This document shows positions 1 to 6,921 of a stretch of DNA of 15,992 bases, piece after piece. The notes beneath the pieces are model-generated. The model was not told the origin of the DNA, did not search any database, and worked only from the letters and a program-made list of their open reading frames with translations. Positions within the stretch are counted from its first letter, which is position 1. The number at the start of each line of letters is the position of its first letter. Source of the DNA: an uncultured Ruminococcus sp. (lineage in GTDB: Bacteria > Bacillota > Clostridia > Oscillospirales > CAG-272); NCBI GenBank assembly GCA_902766575.1, contig CACXED010000103.1, positions 1 through 15,992 on the forward strand, read 5' to 3'. Position numbers and translations under genes: made by a program.

Positions 1-872
1 AATCCAACCTTCCTGCCCTCGTCGCGCAACTTGTCCACGGTTTCTTTCACAAGTCCCGCAATGCTGCCGAGGGTTATGAGAATATAGTCGGCGTCCTCGG
101 TTCGGTAGCTCTCGGTTAGTCCCGTATACCGCCTTCCGAAAATGTCTGCGAATTTATCCTCCGCCTCGGCGACCGCCTTTTTAGCGTTCAGGAGACCGAT
201 ATGCTCCTTGTACTTGAACAGCGTGTTGTGGTCGGGTCCCGCGGAAAAGGCGAGGTTGCGGGGATTTTCCAAATCCAATTTGTTCTCGGTCTCAAATTTC
301 GGCAGAAACGCGTCCGCCTGAGCTGCGGTCGGTACGTCCACGACCTCGTAGGTGTGAGTCAGCACAAAGCCGTCTAAATTTATCATAAAAGGCGTGGAAA
401 CGTCCCTTTTCTCCGCTATGTAGTAGCTCATCAGCGCAAGATCGAGCGCCTCCTGCGCATTTTCCGCATAGGCCTGGATCCAGCCGCAGTCAAGCTGCGA
501 GAGCGCGTCGCGCTGATCGCCGTAAATATTCTACGGCAATGCGGTGGAGCGGTTCGCGTTCATCATAACGATCGGGAAACGTCCGCCGGATGCGTATGTC
601 AGACACTCAGCCATATACAAAAGTCCCTGCGAGGATGTAGCGGTAAAAGCCCTCGCGCCCACAGCCGACGCTCCCATTGCGCAGGACAGAGCCGAATGTT
701 CCGACTCCACATGGATAAATTCCGATTTCAGACTTCCGTCCTCCACCATTTCGGACAGCTTTTCCACTACGATCGTCTGAGGAGTAATGGGATAGGCGGA
801 AATGACCTGCGGACGGGCAAGACGGACGCCGTAAGCAAAGGCTTCGTTGCCCGATAAAAACTGCTTTGACAT
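1..872 (-). pseudogene. porA: 2-oxoacid:ferredoxin oxidoreductase alpha subunit, interrupted by in-frame TAG and cut by window edge
   Basis: Alpha subunit of a pyruvate/2-oxoacid:ferredoxin oxidoreductase, which converts a 2-oxoacid plus CoA to acyl-CoA, CO2 and reduced ferredoxin in the cytoplasm. The start is the ATG at 872-870, with GGAGG upstream; it overlaps the porD stop as TAATG. The N-terminus (MSKQFLSGNEAFAYG, then AYPITPQT) is the typical alpha-subunit pyrimidine-domain opening. After 113 codons an in-frame TAG (533-531) follows NRSTALP. The same frame then stays open to position 1 and reads on as good family sequence (NIYGDQRDALSQLDCGWIQ, then AENAQEALDLAL). I found no other stop in the 176 or so downstream codons. 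From memory of the family, a Trp often sits between the Pro and Asn-Ile, so TGG to TAG (one G-to-A change) is the simplest origin. A sequencing error or suppression cannot be excluded. The beta subunit (thiamine diphosphate-binding) should lie beyond the left edge. Confidence 0.85.
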
Positions 873-1162
873 TACTTTTCCGCCTCCATTCCGATTGCGC
901 CTGTTTTGCATATTTTCTTACAGATGCCGCAGCCCTTGCAAAAATCATAGTCGACGCCGACCTTGCCGCCGTCTTTATAGATCACGCCGTCGGGACAGTA
1001 AAGATAGCATTGCAGACAGCCTACGCATTTATCCTTATCAATTACGGGACGGACATTGCGCCAGCCAGCGTTTTTGGTGACTAAATATCCTGCTTCGAAA
1101 GCGGTAGCGTCGGGAATTTCGGAAAGCGACTTCGGTATCCTGTCTCTCAGATAGGGTTTCAC
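872..1162 (-). CDS. porD: 2-oxoacid:ferredoxin oxidoreductase delta subunit (2x[4Fe-4S] ferredoxin)
   Basis: A 96-residue ferredoxin-like subunit that carries electrons inside the oxidoreductase complex. It has two [4Fe-4S] cluster motifs, CVGCLQCYLYCP at about residues 46-57 and CKGCGICKKICK at about 74-85, on a short N-terminal extension as expected for PorD. The start is GTG (1162-1160), supported by a very strong GAGGAGGTG ribosome site 6 bases upstream. It overlaps the porC stop by 4 bases (GTGA), and its own stop overlaps the porA start (TAATG), so porC-porD-porA are translationally coupled. Length and motif spacing are normal for the family. The motifs make the identification secure; the 2-oxoacid actually oxidised cannot be read from this subunit. 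Confidence 0.95.
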   Translation of the reverse strand: MKPYLRDRIPKSLSEIPDATAFEAGYLVTKNAGWRNVRPVIDKDKCVGCLQCYLYCPDGVIYKDGGKVGVDYDFCKGCGICKKICKTGAIGMEAEK

Positions 1163-1683
1163 TGGCGCACCTCCTCGGCTGCCGCCCTGACTGCGGCGAT
1201 ATTTTTGGAATGCAGCTTTTCGGGCATATTAAGACGGATAGCCTTTTCAACATCATCAGGCGTAATTCCGCCGAATATCTCCGCGAACGCGCCGAGCATA
1301 ATTGTGTTGGTGATCGGCAGCTTCAAGATTTCAGCGGCGATTTTATCGCCGTCAATTGTTATTACCCGGTCGTCGTCGATATGCCGCTTGGTATTCAGCA
1401 ATACTTTGCCGCCGTCTTTCAGCTCCGCAAATGCCGCGTCGCAAAACAGCGTATCGTCCAAAAATATACTGTAATCGGACGACATGATTTCGCTGCGGTT
1501 TCCGATCGGCTTGCCGTCGAGCTTTGTGAACGCACGGATCGGCGCGCCGCGACGCTCGGGACCGAATGACGGAAACGCCAGCGCATAGCTGTCATCGCCC
1601 TTGAGGGCATATGCCGCGCCGAGCAGCCTCGCTGCGGTAAAAGCTCCCTGACCGCCCCGTCCGTGCCATAATATTTCAGTCAT
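1159..1683 (-). CDS. porC: 2-oxoacid:ferredoxin oxidoreductase gamma subunit
   Basis: Gamma subunit (174 residues) of the 2-oxoacid:ferredoxin oxidoreductase. The opening MTEILWHGRGGQGAFTAARL contains the conserved HGRGGQG motif of the POR gamma domain, followed by SFGPERRGAPIRAF, also typical. I chose the ATG at 1683-1681 because the family starts just before this motif and a GGAG lies 6 bases upstream; in-frame starts at 1719 and 1695 have weaker sites. It begins 43 bases after the permease stop on the same strand with no terminator seen, so it is probably co-transcribed with the ABC transporter and the Met/Cys-rich leader. Coupling an oxidoreductase to a sulfur-type transporter is unusual. 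One inference is that it oxidises 2-oxobutyrate, the by-product of cystathionine gamma-lyase, but plain pyruvate oxidation is equally compatible. Confidence 0.93.
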   Translation of the reverse strand: MTEILWHGRGGQGAFTAARLLGAAYALKGDDSYALAFPSFGPERRGAPIRAFTKLDGKPIGNRSEIMSSDYSIFLDDTLFCDAAFAELKDGGKVLLNTKRHIDDDRVITIDGDKIAAEILKLPITNTIMLGAFAEIFGGITPDDVEKAIRLNMPEKLHSKNIAAVRAAAEEVRQ

Positions 1684-1726
1684 AGAAAACTCCATTTCGA
1701 TTTTTTGCGAGGATAGCATCCCGCTT

Positions 1727-2647
1727 TCATTTTTTCCAACGCAGAAGATGGCGCTGCAGCTTATTGAACAGGAACGATATTGCGATCACCACGATACCGA
1801 TCACAAGGATTCCGACAATTGCTCTTGTATAGTCGCCGAAATCGGAGTATTGCTTTACATAGTAGCCGAGCCCGTCCCGCGCTCCTATCATCTCCGCAGA
1901 CGTCAGCAGAATGAAGGAAACGGTGAGTCCCTGATTCAGTCCGATAAAAATCTGCGGTAAAGCCGCCGGAAGAATGATCGAAAACAGCATTGATAATCTG
2001 CCGACATTCAATACCTTTGCCGAATCGATAACCTTTCGCTCTACATTCAGCACTCCGCTCATCGTACTTGCCAGCACCGGCCAGAAGGTTGCAATAAAAA
2101 TCACAAAAACCGAAACCGAACGGAAGGAGGGAAGAAGCGCTATTCCATACGGGATATATACGATCGGCGGAATTGCGCTCAGAAACTTCGATATATAGGT
2201 CGCCGCGCTGCCGATTCGAGCGCTCCATCCGAGAAACAGCCCGAGCGGAATAGCTATCGCCGACGCCATAATAAAGCCCTGCAATATGATCCCGAGGGAG
2301 CTTCTTATGTTGATAAGGATTTTATCTATGTCCTCTATAAACTGTGCGAACACTCTGCCCGGCGCGGGAAACAGAGTCTCCTTGAGCAGATTGAATTTGG
2401 CGGTCGCCAGCGTCCAGATAATCAGAAACCCGAACAGAAATCCTGCAATGTCCAAAAAGAGGTTCAGGCTCTGCGGCTTTCTTATAAGCGCCGACGCGAT
2501 CAGCACAAGCGCCTCAGCTCCGATTGCAAACCAGATAACATAGCCGGTCTTGGGTTCCTTGGAAATCCTGTCAGGCAGAAACTGTATTGCCAGCAAAACG
2601 ATGAACAGCAGGTTTGCCGCCCGTAAAAATCTTTTTCTCAGCGTCAT
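1727..2647 (-). CDS. ABC transporter permease, SsuC/TauC type
   Basis: Inner-membrane permease of an ABC importer, 306 residues. The C-terminal two thirds form a binding-protein-dependent transport domain with about five membrane segments and the cytoplasmic coupling loop (around SAKVLNVGRLSMLFSIILPAA, the EAA-like loop that contacts the ATPase). Two extra N-terminal hydrophobic segments (about residues 12-26 and 40-58) and a third near 66-84 precede it. The family includes sulfonate, taurine, nitrate and pyrimidine-precursor importers. The ATG at 2647-2645 overlaps the ATPase stop by one base (TGATG); a GTG one codon earlier is possible. The substrate cannot be fixed from sequence. The neighbouring transsulfuration genes and the Met/Cys-rich leader point to a sulfur compound (inference). 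Confidence 0.9.
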   Translation of the reverse strand: MTLRKRFLRAANLLFIVLLAIQFLPDRISKEPKTGYVIWFAIGAEALVLIASALIRKPQSLNLFLDIAGFLFGFLIIWTLATAKFNLLKETLFPAPGRVFAQFIEDIDKILINIRSSLGIILQGFIMASAIAIPLGLFLGWSARIGSAATYISKFLSAIPPIVYIPYGIALLPSFRSVSVFVIFIATFWPVLASTMSGVLNVERKVIDSAKVLNVGRLSMLFSIILPAALPQIFIGLNQGLTVSFILLTSAEMIGARDGLGYYVKQYSDFGDYTRAIVGILVIGIVVIAISFLFNKLQRHLLRWKK

Positions 2648-3459
2648 CACAGCACCACCTCGCTTCCTCCGATTTTATCGGCAATATCGCTGTAAAAGAG
2701 CGACAGCAGTTTGTTCCTGAATTTGCTGTATTCCTCAGTCTGAACAAGCTCGGAGCGGTTTCTCGGCCGCGCAAACGGAACGGATATTTCCCTGTAAACC
2801 CGTCCCGGGCTTGCCGACATCATAACGATACGGTCGGAAAGCAGGATCGCTTCATCAATATCGTGCGTAACGAAAACGACGGTTTTCTTTTCCTGCGTTC
2901 CGTCGCCCTCCCACAGCTTCAGGAGCAGCTCCTGCAGAACGGTACGGTTCTTTGCATCGATCGCGCCGAAGGGCTCGTCCATCAGCAGAATATCCGTATC
3001 CATTGCAAGAGCCCGTGCGATCGCTACGCGCTGCTGCATTCCGCCGGACAGCTGAGAGGGATATTTGTTCTTGAAATTCTCCAGACCGACCTTGTCAAGA
3101 AACTCATCCGCAATTTTCAGTCTTTCGGACTGCGGCAGATCTTTCTTTACCTGTTTCACGCCGAACGCCACGTTTTTGCGCGCCGTCATCCACGGAAATA
3201 AAGAATAGTGCTGGAAAACAACGCCCCTGTCGGTTCCGGTTCCGCTTATTGGCTTTCCGTCTATTAAAATGTTTCCCTGCGTCGGCGAATTGATGCCCTC
3301 GAGAATACTCAAAAGAGTGCTCTTGCCGCATCCGCTGGAGCCGATAATGCTGACAAATTCGCCGGACTCCACGGAAAAGGTCACATCCTTAAGCGCTGTG
3401 AAGCGATTATTCTTTTCCGTGTAATCAACGGTTAAATTTTGTACTTCGATTTTACTCAA
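2647..3459 (-). CDS. ABC transporter ATP-binding protein, SsuB/TauB type
   Basis: ATPase of the importer, 270 residues from the preferred start. Walker A GSSGCGKST is at about 40-48, the Q-loop Gln near 83, signature LSGGMQQR at 137-144, Walker B ILLMDEPF at 157-164, the D-loop GAID just after, and the H-loop His near 199 (VTHD). All catalytic motifs are intact. The longest frame begins at ATG 3483, but that codon lacks a ribosome site. The sequence GAGGTGATC at 3471-3463 matches the 16S anti-Shine-Dalgarno over nine bases and sits 6 bases (from GAGGTG) before a TTG at 3459-3457, giving MSKIEVQNLTVDY, a family-typical N-terminus. It is therefore annotated with a TTG start. The gene overlaps the permease by one base. 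Confidence 0.93.
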   Translation of the reverse strand: MSKIEVQNLTVDYTEKNNRFTALKDVTFSVESGEFVSIIGSSGCGKSTLLSILEGINSPTQGNILIDGKPISGTGTDRGVVFQHYSLFPWMTARKNVAFGVKQVKKDLPQSERLKIADEFLDKVGLENFKNKYPSQLSGGMQQRVAIARALAMDTDILLMDEPFGAIDAKNRTVLQELLLKLWEGDGTQEKKTVVFVTHDIDEAILLSDRIVMMSASPGRVYREISVPFARPRNRSELVQTEEYSKFRNKLLSLFYSDIADKIGGSEVVL

Positions 3460-3507
3460 TCCGATCACCTCACAGAATTTCATATTTCGGATGTATTCAT
3501 CCCAAGA

Positions 3508-3551
3508 AGTTAAGGCGGAACATCAGCTTCACCCTGGTTCCGCCTTTAACT
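3508..3551 (-). promoter_or_regulatory. Intercistronic hairpin between binding protein and ATPase genes
   Basis: Inverted repeat with arms 3508-3521 and 3537-3551 (AGTTAAGGCGGAAC and its complement, with one bulged base) and a 15-base loop. It starts just after the binding-protein stop. In the transcribed direction there is no U-run after it, so it is not a standard terminator. The likely role is protecting the 3' end of the binding-protein message, or partly limiting transcription so that the binding protein exceeds the ATPase and permease. Confidence 0.6.
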
Positions 3552-3554
3552 GAT

Positions 3555-4664
3555 TTACTCAAACCGGTCGAAATGATCTTTCAGGGACTTATATACGGAA
3601 TCGTCGGGATTTTCGGCAATCAGGCTTTCCAGCGCTTTCTTGTAGATTTCGGTGTTATAGAGCTTTTCAATATCGTAATCCTCGGTATAGCCAAGCTCCA
3701 CGATCGTGTTTTTCAGCGCTATGGTACCCTGCTTATCGGGATCGGGAGAGGAAACGCTGTAGCCGCCGTAAACCTCGGTCCTGATATAGTCCTCATCAAT
3801 GTCGATGTATTTCTTGACGTCCTTGATCGTTTTTTCGCGATCCTCCTGAGAGAACTTATATGCCTTGATCAAAGCGCGTTCAAATGCGTTGTAGGTATTG
3901 GGATATTGGCTGAGCGACGCGGTTGCCGCGACCTGACGGCAGCACGGCTGATTCTTGAGCGCTTCCTCCTCGGAGCAGTAGTAAACGACATTGTAGCCCT
4001 GTCCCTTTGCCAGAGAAGCATACGGCGAATAAACCGAAGCCGCGTCAATCGTTACATTCTGCAGGGCGGCATAGGCTTCCTTCTGACTGTCAAAGTACAC
4101 GATGTTGACCTTATCGCTGCCTTCGCCGATACCGATCCCCGCATTTTTGAGCAGAAGCAGTAATTCCGCGTCCTGAACGCTGTTTTTAACAGAAGCGACG
4201 TTTCTGCCTTTCAGCACCTCGATACCGAGTCCGTCCTTGCCGCCGGTAAACTCGGATTTGATAACATATCCGTGACCGTTGGTCATTGCTCCGCCGAAGA
4301 TCGTCAGATCGTGTCCCTTGCTCTGGAAAGTAAGCGCGGGAACCGAGCCGATGAACGCGACGTCGAGCTTTCCCGACTCAAGTCCAGCTGAAAGCTCCGC
4401 CGCGCTTGAGAACTGCGTCAATGTAACATTGAGCCCTTCTTCCCTGAAATACCCTTCCTCTGCGGCTACAAAAGCCAGAAGATGCGCCGTGGAATTAAGG
4501 TGGCCGAGGCTGAAGTCTGTTTTTTCAAGCTGAGCCGCCTGAGCCGCCTGAGCGGTTTGCGAGCTGCCGGAGGTGTTCTGACCATCCTGCTTGTTGTCAG
4601 AGCAAGCCGTAAAGGAGAGCAGGAGCGTAAGGGCAAGCAGCCCTGAGATAATTGATTTTTTCAT
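3555..4664 (-). CDS. ABC transporter substrate-binding lipoprotein, SsuA/TauA/NMT1-like
   Basis: Extracytoplasmic substrate-binding lipoprotein of 369 residues. The N-terminus has a basic start, a hydrophobic stretch and a lipobox ending at Cys21 (SFTAC), then a low-complexity Gln/Ala/Ser linker (about 26-46). The mature domain resembles the aliphatic sulfonate/taurine/NMT1 group: HLNSTAHLLAFVAAEEGYF, the EGLNV element, the LESGKLDVAFIGSVPAL block, then GGAMTNGHGYV. The ATG at 4664 has AAGG 8 bases upstream. It is the first full-length gene of the operon, preceded by an intrinsic terminator, a Met/Cys-rich leader peptide, a consensus promoter and a LysR-type operator, so its expression is probably controlled at both initiation and elongation. 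The substrate is unproven; sulfonates, methionine derivatives or other sulfur compounds are inferred from context only. Confidence 0.9.
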   Translation of the reverse strand: MKKSIISGLLALTLLLSFTACSDNKQDGQNTSGSSQTAQAAQAAQLEKTDFSLGHLNSTAHLLAFVAAEEGYFREEGLNVTLTQFSSAAELSAGLESGKLDVAFIGSVPALTFQSKGHDLTIFGGAMTNGHGYVIKSEFTGGKDGLGIEVLKGRNVASVKNSVQDAELLLLLKNAGIGIGEGSDKVNIVYFDSQKEAYAALQNVTIDAASVYSPYASLAKGQGYNVVYYCSEEEALKNQPCCRQVAATASLSQYPNTYNAFERALIKAYKFSQEDREKTIKDVKKYIDIDEDYIRTEVYGGYSVSSPDPDKQGTIALKNTIVELGYTEDYDIEKLYNTEIYKKALESLIAENPDDSVYKSLKDHFDRFE

Positions 4665-4716
4665 GTTATATACCTTGTGATTTTTTGGATCGCATCCCTT
4701 TCATTGCTGATAAGTA

Positions 4717-4750
4717 TAAAAAATAGAAGCCGCTTTTAAGTCAGGCTTCC
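4717..4750 (-). terminator. Intrinsic terminator/attenuator ahead of the transporter operon
   Basis: In the transcribed direction GGAAGCC (4750-4744) pairs with GGCTTCT (4731-4725; 6 Watson-Crick pairs plus one G-U) and is followed by TATTTTTTATA. It lies between the 31-codon leader and the binding-protein gene, so it must be read through for the operon to be expressed. The stem is short, so efficiency is uncertain. A competing structure is weak: GCUUUU just after the leader stop (4795-4790) could pair with AAAAGC in the terminator loop (4737-4732). Confidence 0.7.
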
Positions 4751-4796
4751 AAAGATCGTTGCTCATTCGATTAGCTGCCGGGAGTAATGAAAAGCA

Positions 4797-4892
4797 TCAC
4801 ATTCGGGACACACAACATCGCATGATACAGCAATCCTCAGACCGCATCATACACATACACATATTTTCTTTTTCAATAGTGATCGCTGTCAT
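4797..4892 (-). CDS. Met/Cys-rich leader peptide (31 aa) of the transporter operon
   Basis: A 31-codon reading frame starting at ATG 4892-4890 and ending at TGA 4799-4797. A very strong AAGGAGGTG ribosome site lies 6 bases upstream, and a consensus promoter lies about 25 bases before the expected RNA start. It encodes seven Met (including the initiator) and six Cys: an MCMCMM block at residues 11-16, Cys-Cys at 21-22, Met24, Cys-Cys at 26-27 and a final Met31. Thirteen of 31 residues contain sulfur. It is followed by an intrinsic terminator and then the transporter genes. It has no signal peptide and no recognised fold. I infer that it is a ribosome-stalling leader sensing Met-tRNA/Cys-tRNA supply. 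The main alternative is a small metal-binding peptide. The start and ribosome site are seen directly; the function is inferred. Confidence 0.8.
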   Translation of the reverse strand: MTAITIEKENMCMCMMRSEDCCIMRCCVSRM

Positions 4893-4922
4893 GATCTGCA
4901 CCTCCTTCAAGCTTGCGGATAT

Positions 4923-4951
4923 ATTATATCACACGATAGCGCAATTGTCAA
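4923..4951 (-). promoter_or_regulatory. Sigma-70/SigA promoter of the transporter-por operon
   Basis: TTGACA at 4951-4946 and TATAAT at 4928-4923 with a 17-base spacer, both perfect consensus. The expected RNA start is near 4916, giving about 24 bases before the leader ATG. Confidence 0.88.
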
Positions 4952-4955
4952 ATAT

Positions 4956-4989
4956 CCTATAGGAATACTTGGTAATAGGCTGAGCCTAT
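4956..4989 (-). promoter_or_regulatory. LysR-type operator region: 15-bp palindrome plus CCTATAGG site
   Basis: ATAGGCTGAGCCTAT (4975-4989) is a perfect palindrome containing T-N11-A, the LysR-type signature. Its centre (4982) lies about 66 bases before the expected RNA start, the usual position of a LysR recognition site. A second palindrome, CCTATAGG (4956-4963), lies just upstream of the -35 box, where an activation site would be. The regulator is probably the LysR protein encoded immediately upstream. Confidence 0.7.
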
Positions 4990-5001
4990 AATGATTATCT
5001 G

Positions 5002-5934
5002 TTATGGATTTACGGCATAATCCTTCAGATAGCGGTCAATCTCTTTTATATACAGCTCGCCCATGGAGCTGAGCAGGATATCCTTCTTTATGATATAGCC
5101 GATCTCCATGTTGCTGCTGTCGGAATCATTATTGTCCTCAAGCGGAATGGCGATATAATCCGTTCCGTTGAGCTCCTCGCAGATAATTCCCGAGCAAAGC
5201 GTATATCCGTTCAGCCCGATCATCAGATTCAGCATCGTAGCCCGATCGGTTGCTTTTATCGTTCTCGGATATTCATTTGTACTGAATATTTCCTCCGCAA
5301 AATAGAACGATCCGTTATCACCCTGTTCAAAGGAAAGGCAGGGATAGTCTGTAAGCTGGTCAAACCGGATAGTTTTGAACCTGCACAGCGGATGTCCCTT
5401 CCAGAGATATACGTATGGTTTACATTCGATCAGTTTATGAAATTCCAGATTGTTGGTTCTGAGGAGCTTTGTAATGATATTGCGATTGAAATCGCTGAGA
5501 TAGAGAATACCGATCTCGCTTTTGGAGCTGCTCACATCTTCAATAACTTCCCGGGTCTTTGTCTCACGGATAGCGAACTCATATTCCGCCGTATTGAATT
5601 TCTTCACCATCTCGACAAAGCTCTTGACGGCAAAGGAGTAGTGCTGAGTCGAGATCCCGAATTTCTTTTTGAGCGTCCCGCCCTTTCCGTATTTATCCAA
5701 AATGATCTCATACTGCTGATACAGCTGCCGGGCATGGTTGATAAATTCAAGTCCGTCGTTTGTAAGCGTGACTCCCTTTCTGGTACGGTTAAAAATAACG
5801 ATACCGAGCTCCTTCTCCAATTCCTGAACAGCTCCGGTCAATGAGGGCTGAGCGATATATAAAACCTCGGACGCTTTATTGAATGAGCCTATCTCGGCAA
5901 TGGTTATCACATAATGCAGCTGCTGCAGTGTCAT
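5002..5934 (-). CDS. LysR-family transcriptional regulator
   Basis: A 310-residue LysR-type regulator. The N-terminal winged helix-turn-helix (about 1-60) reads MTLQQLHYVITIAEIGSFNKA, then AQPSLTGAVQELEKELG and FNRTRKGVTLT, all canonical. A linker helix and an effector-binding domain of two periplasmic-binding-like lobes follow (about 92-300). The ATG at 5934 has AAGGAG 6 bases upstream. It lies 75 bases downstream of the mccA-like gene and directly upstream of the transporter promoter, all on one strand, with a T-N11-A palindrome just after its stop. This placement suggests it controls the transporter operon and perhaps the transsulfuration operon. The effector is unknown; cysteine-pathway regulators of this family commonly sense O-acetylserine or related metabolites. 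Confidence 0.93.
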   Translation of the reverse strand: MTLQQLHYVITIAEIGSFNKASEVLYIAQPSLTGAVQELEKELGIVIFNRTRKGVTLTNDGLEFINHARQLYQQYEIILDKYGKGGTLKKKFGISTQHYSFAVKSFVEMVKKFNTAEYEFAIRETKTREVIEDVSSSKSEIGILYLSDFNRNIITKLLRTNNLEFHKLIECKPYVYLWKGHPLCRFKTIRFDQLTDYPCLSFEQGDNGSFYFAEEIFSTNEYPRTIKATDRATMLNLMIGLNGYTLCSGIICEELNGTDYIAIPLEDNNDSDSSNMEIGYIIKKDILLSSMGELYIKEIDRYLKDYAVNP

Positions 5935-5960
5935 AAATTTCTCCTTGATCCAATGATTTC

Positions 5961-5998
5961 AGGCAATACCGCAGATCGGAAGCTGCGCGGTATTGCCT
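5961..5998. terminator. 12-bp hairpin between mccA-like gene and lysR
   Basis: Perfect inverted repeat AGGCAATACCGC (5961-5972) and GCGGTATTGCCT (5987-5998) with a 14-base loop. On the minus strand it follows the mccA stop but lacks a U-run (TGAAATC follows); on the plus strand it is followed by TTTATAATAAA. It may be a 3'-end stabiliser, a weak terminator or a bidirectional boundary between the operon and lysR. Confidence 0.5.
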
Positions 5999-6009
5999 TT
6001 ATAATAAAC

Positions 6010-6921
6010 TTACATATACAAATGTTTGCTGAAATAGCGGTCTCCGCGATCGGGCAGAATGATAACGATATTGCCGCGCGCGCCGGAGGCGATCAGCTTC
6101 TTTGCCGCGGCAAGCGCCGTTCCCGAGGAGGAACCGGCAAAGATTCCCTCCTTTGACGCAAGCTCTCTTGCTCCGGAAAAGGCGTCGTTGTCGTCGATCT
6201 TTACCACGTCATCAACAAGCGACATATCCATTGTGTCGGCGATAAAGTCGTTTCCGATGCCTTCAATGTTATAATCTCCGTGCTCGCCGCCGCCCATTGT
6301 CGAGCCGATCGGATCGGCAAGGATTCCCTTGATTTCAGGATTCCGCTCTTTCAGATAACGGACGACGCCGGTATATGTACCTCCGCTTCCGGCTCCGGCA
6401 ACGAGGTAATTGATATTTCCGTCCAAATCGCGGTAGATCTCCGGTCCAGTCGTTTCGTAGTGGGCGAGAGGGTTTGCCTGATTCTTGAACTGCTCCAAGG
6501 ACACGGCGCCCGGAATGGAGGCGCGAAGCTCCTCAGCCTTTGCCGCAGCGCCGAGCATACCTCCCTCGCGGGGAGTATTGATGATCTCCGCTCCGAGCGC
6601 GCGCATCAAAGTCTGCTTTTCCTCCGAGAATTTAGTCGGTACGACGAATATGATCCGATAGCCTTTATTGAGCGCGGCAAACGCGATTCCGAGCCCCGTA
6701 TTTCCGGCAGTAGCTTCTACTATCGTGCCGCCGGATTTCAAAAGTCCTTTTTCTTCCGCGTCGGCGATCATATATTTGCCGATACGGTCTTTGACGCTGC
6801 CCGCCGGATTGTAGAGCTCCAGCTTTGCAAACAGCCGTACTCCCTCCGGTACTCCGACATGGTTCAGCCTGACAAGAGGAGTCTTTCCGATCAGCTCCTG
6901 CATGGATTCATAGTAGCTCAT
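6010..6921 (-). CDS. mccA: PLP-dependent cysteine/cystathionine beta-synthase family protein (MccA/CysK-like)
   Basis: A 303-residue fold-type II PLP enzyme. The opening IGKTPLVRLN, the PLP lysine in PAGSVKDR (Lys44), the substrate loop EATAGNTG (69-76), the phosphate-binding loop GAGSGGT (176-182) and the late GSSSGTA motif are all present. The family makes cysteine from O-acetylserine (CysK), or cystathionine from homocysteine with activated serine (MccA). The TAGNTG loop (rather than TSGNTG), the GSSSGTA motif and the neighbouring mccB-like gene favour the MccA-type role in reverse transsulfuration, though plain cysteine synthase is possible. The ATG at 6921 overlaps the upstream stop (TAATG) with GAGGT 8 bases before it. 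It is the last gene of the leader-peptide-controlled operon. Confidence 0.9.
   Translation of the reverse strand: MSYYESMQELIGKTPLVRLNHVGVPEGVRLFAKLELYNPAGSVKDRIGKYMIADAEEKGLLKSGGTIVEATAGNTGLGIAFAALNKGYRIIFVVPTKFSEEKQTLMRALGAEIINTPREGGMLGAAAKAEELRASIPGAVSLEQFKNQANPLAHYETTGPEIYRDLDGNINYLVAGAGSGGTYTGVVRYLKERNPEIKGILADPIGSTMGGGEHGDYNIEGIGNDFIADTMDMSLVDDVVKIDDNDAFSGARELASKEGIFAGSSSGTALAAAKKLIASGARGNIVIILPDRGDRYFSKHLYM

Noticed and set aside
4717..4916. T-box or SAM riboswitch before the transporter genes
   Set aside because: The leader is too short and lacks the T-box AGGGTGG-type sequence and the S-box core; the Met/Cys ORF and simple terminator explain it better.
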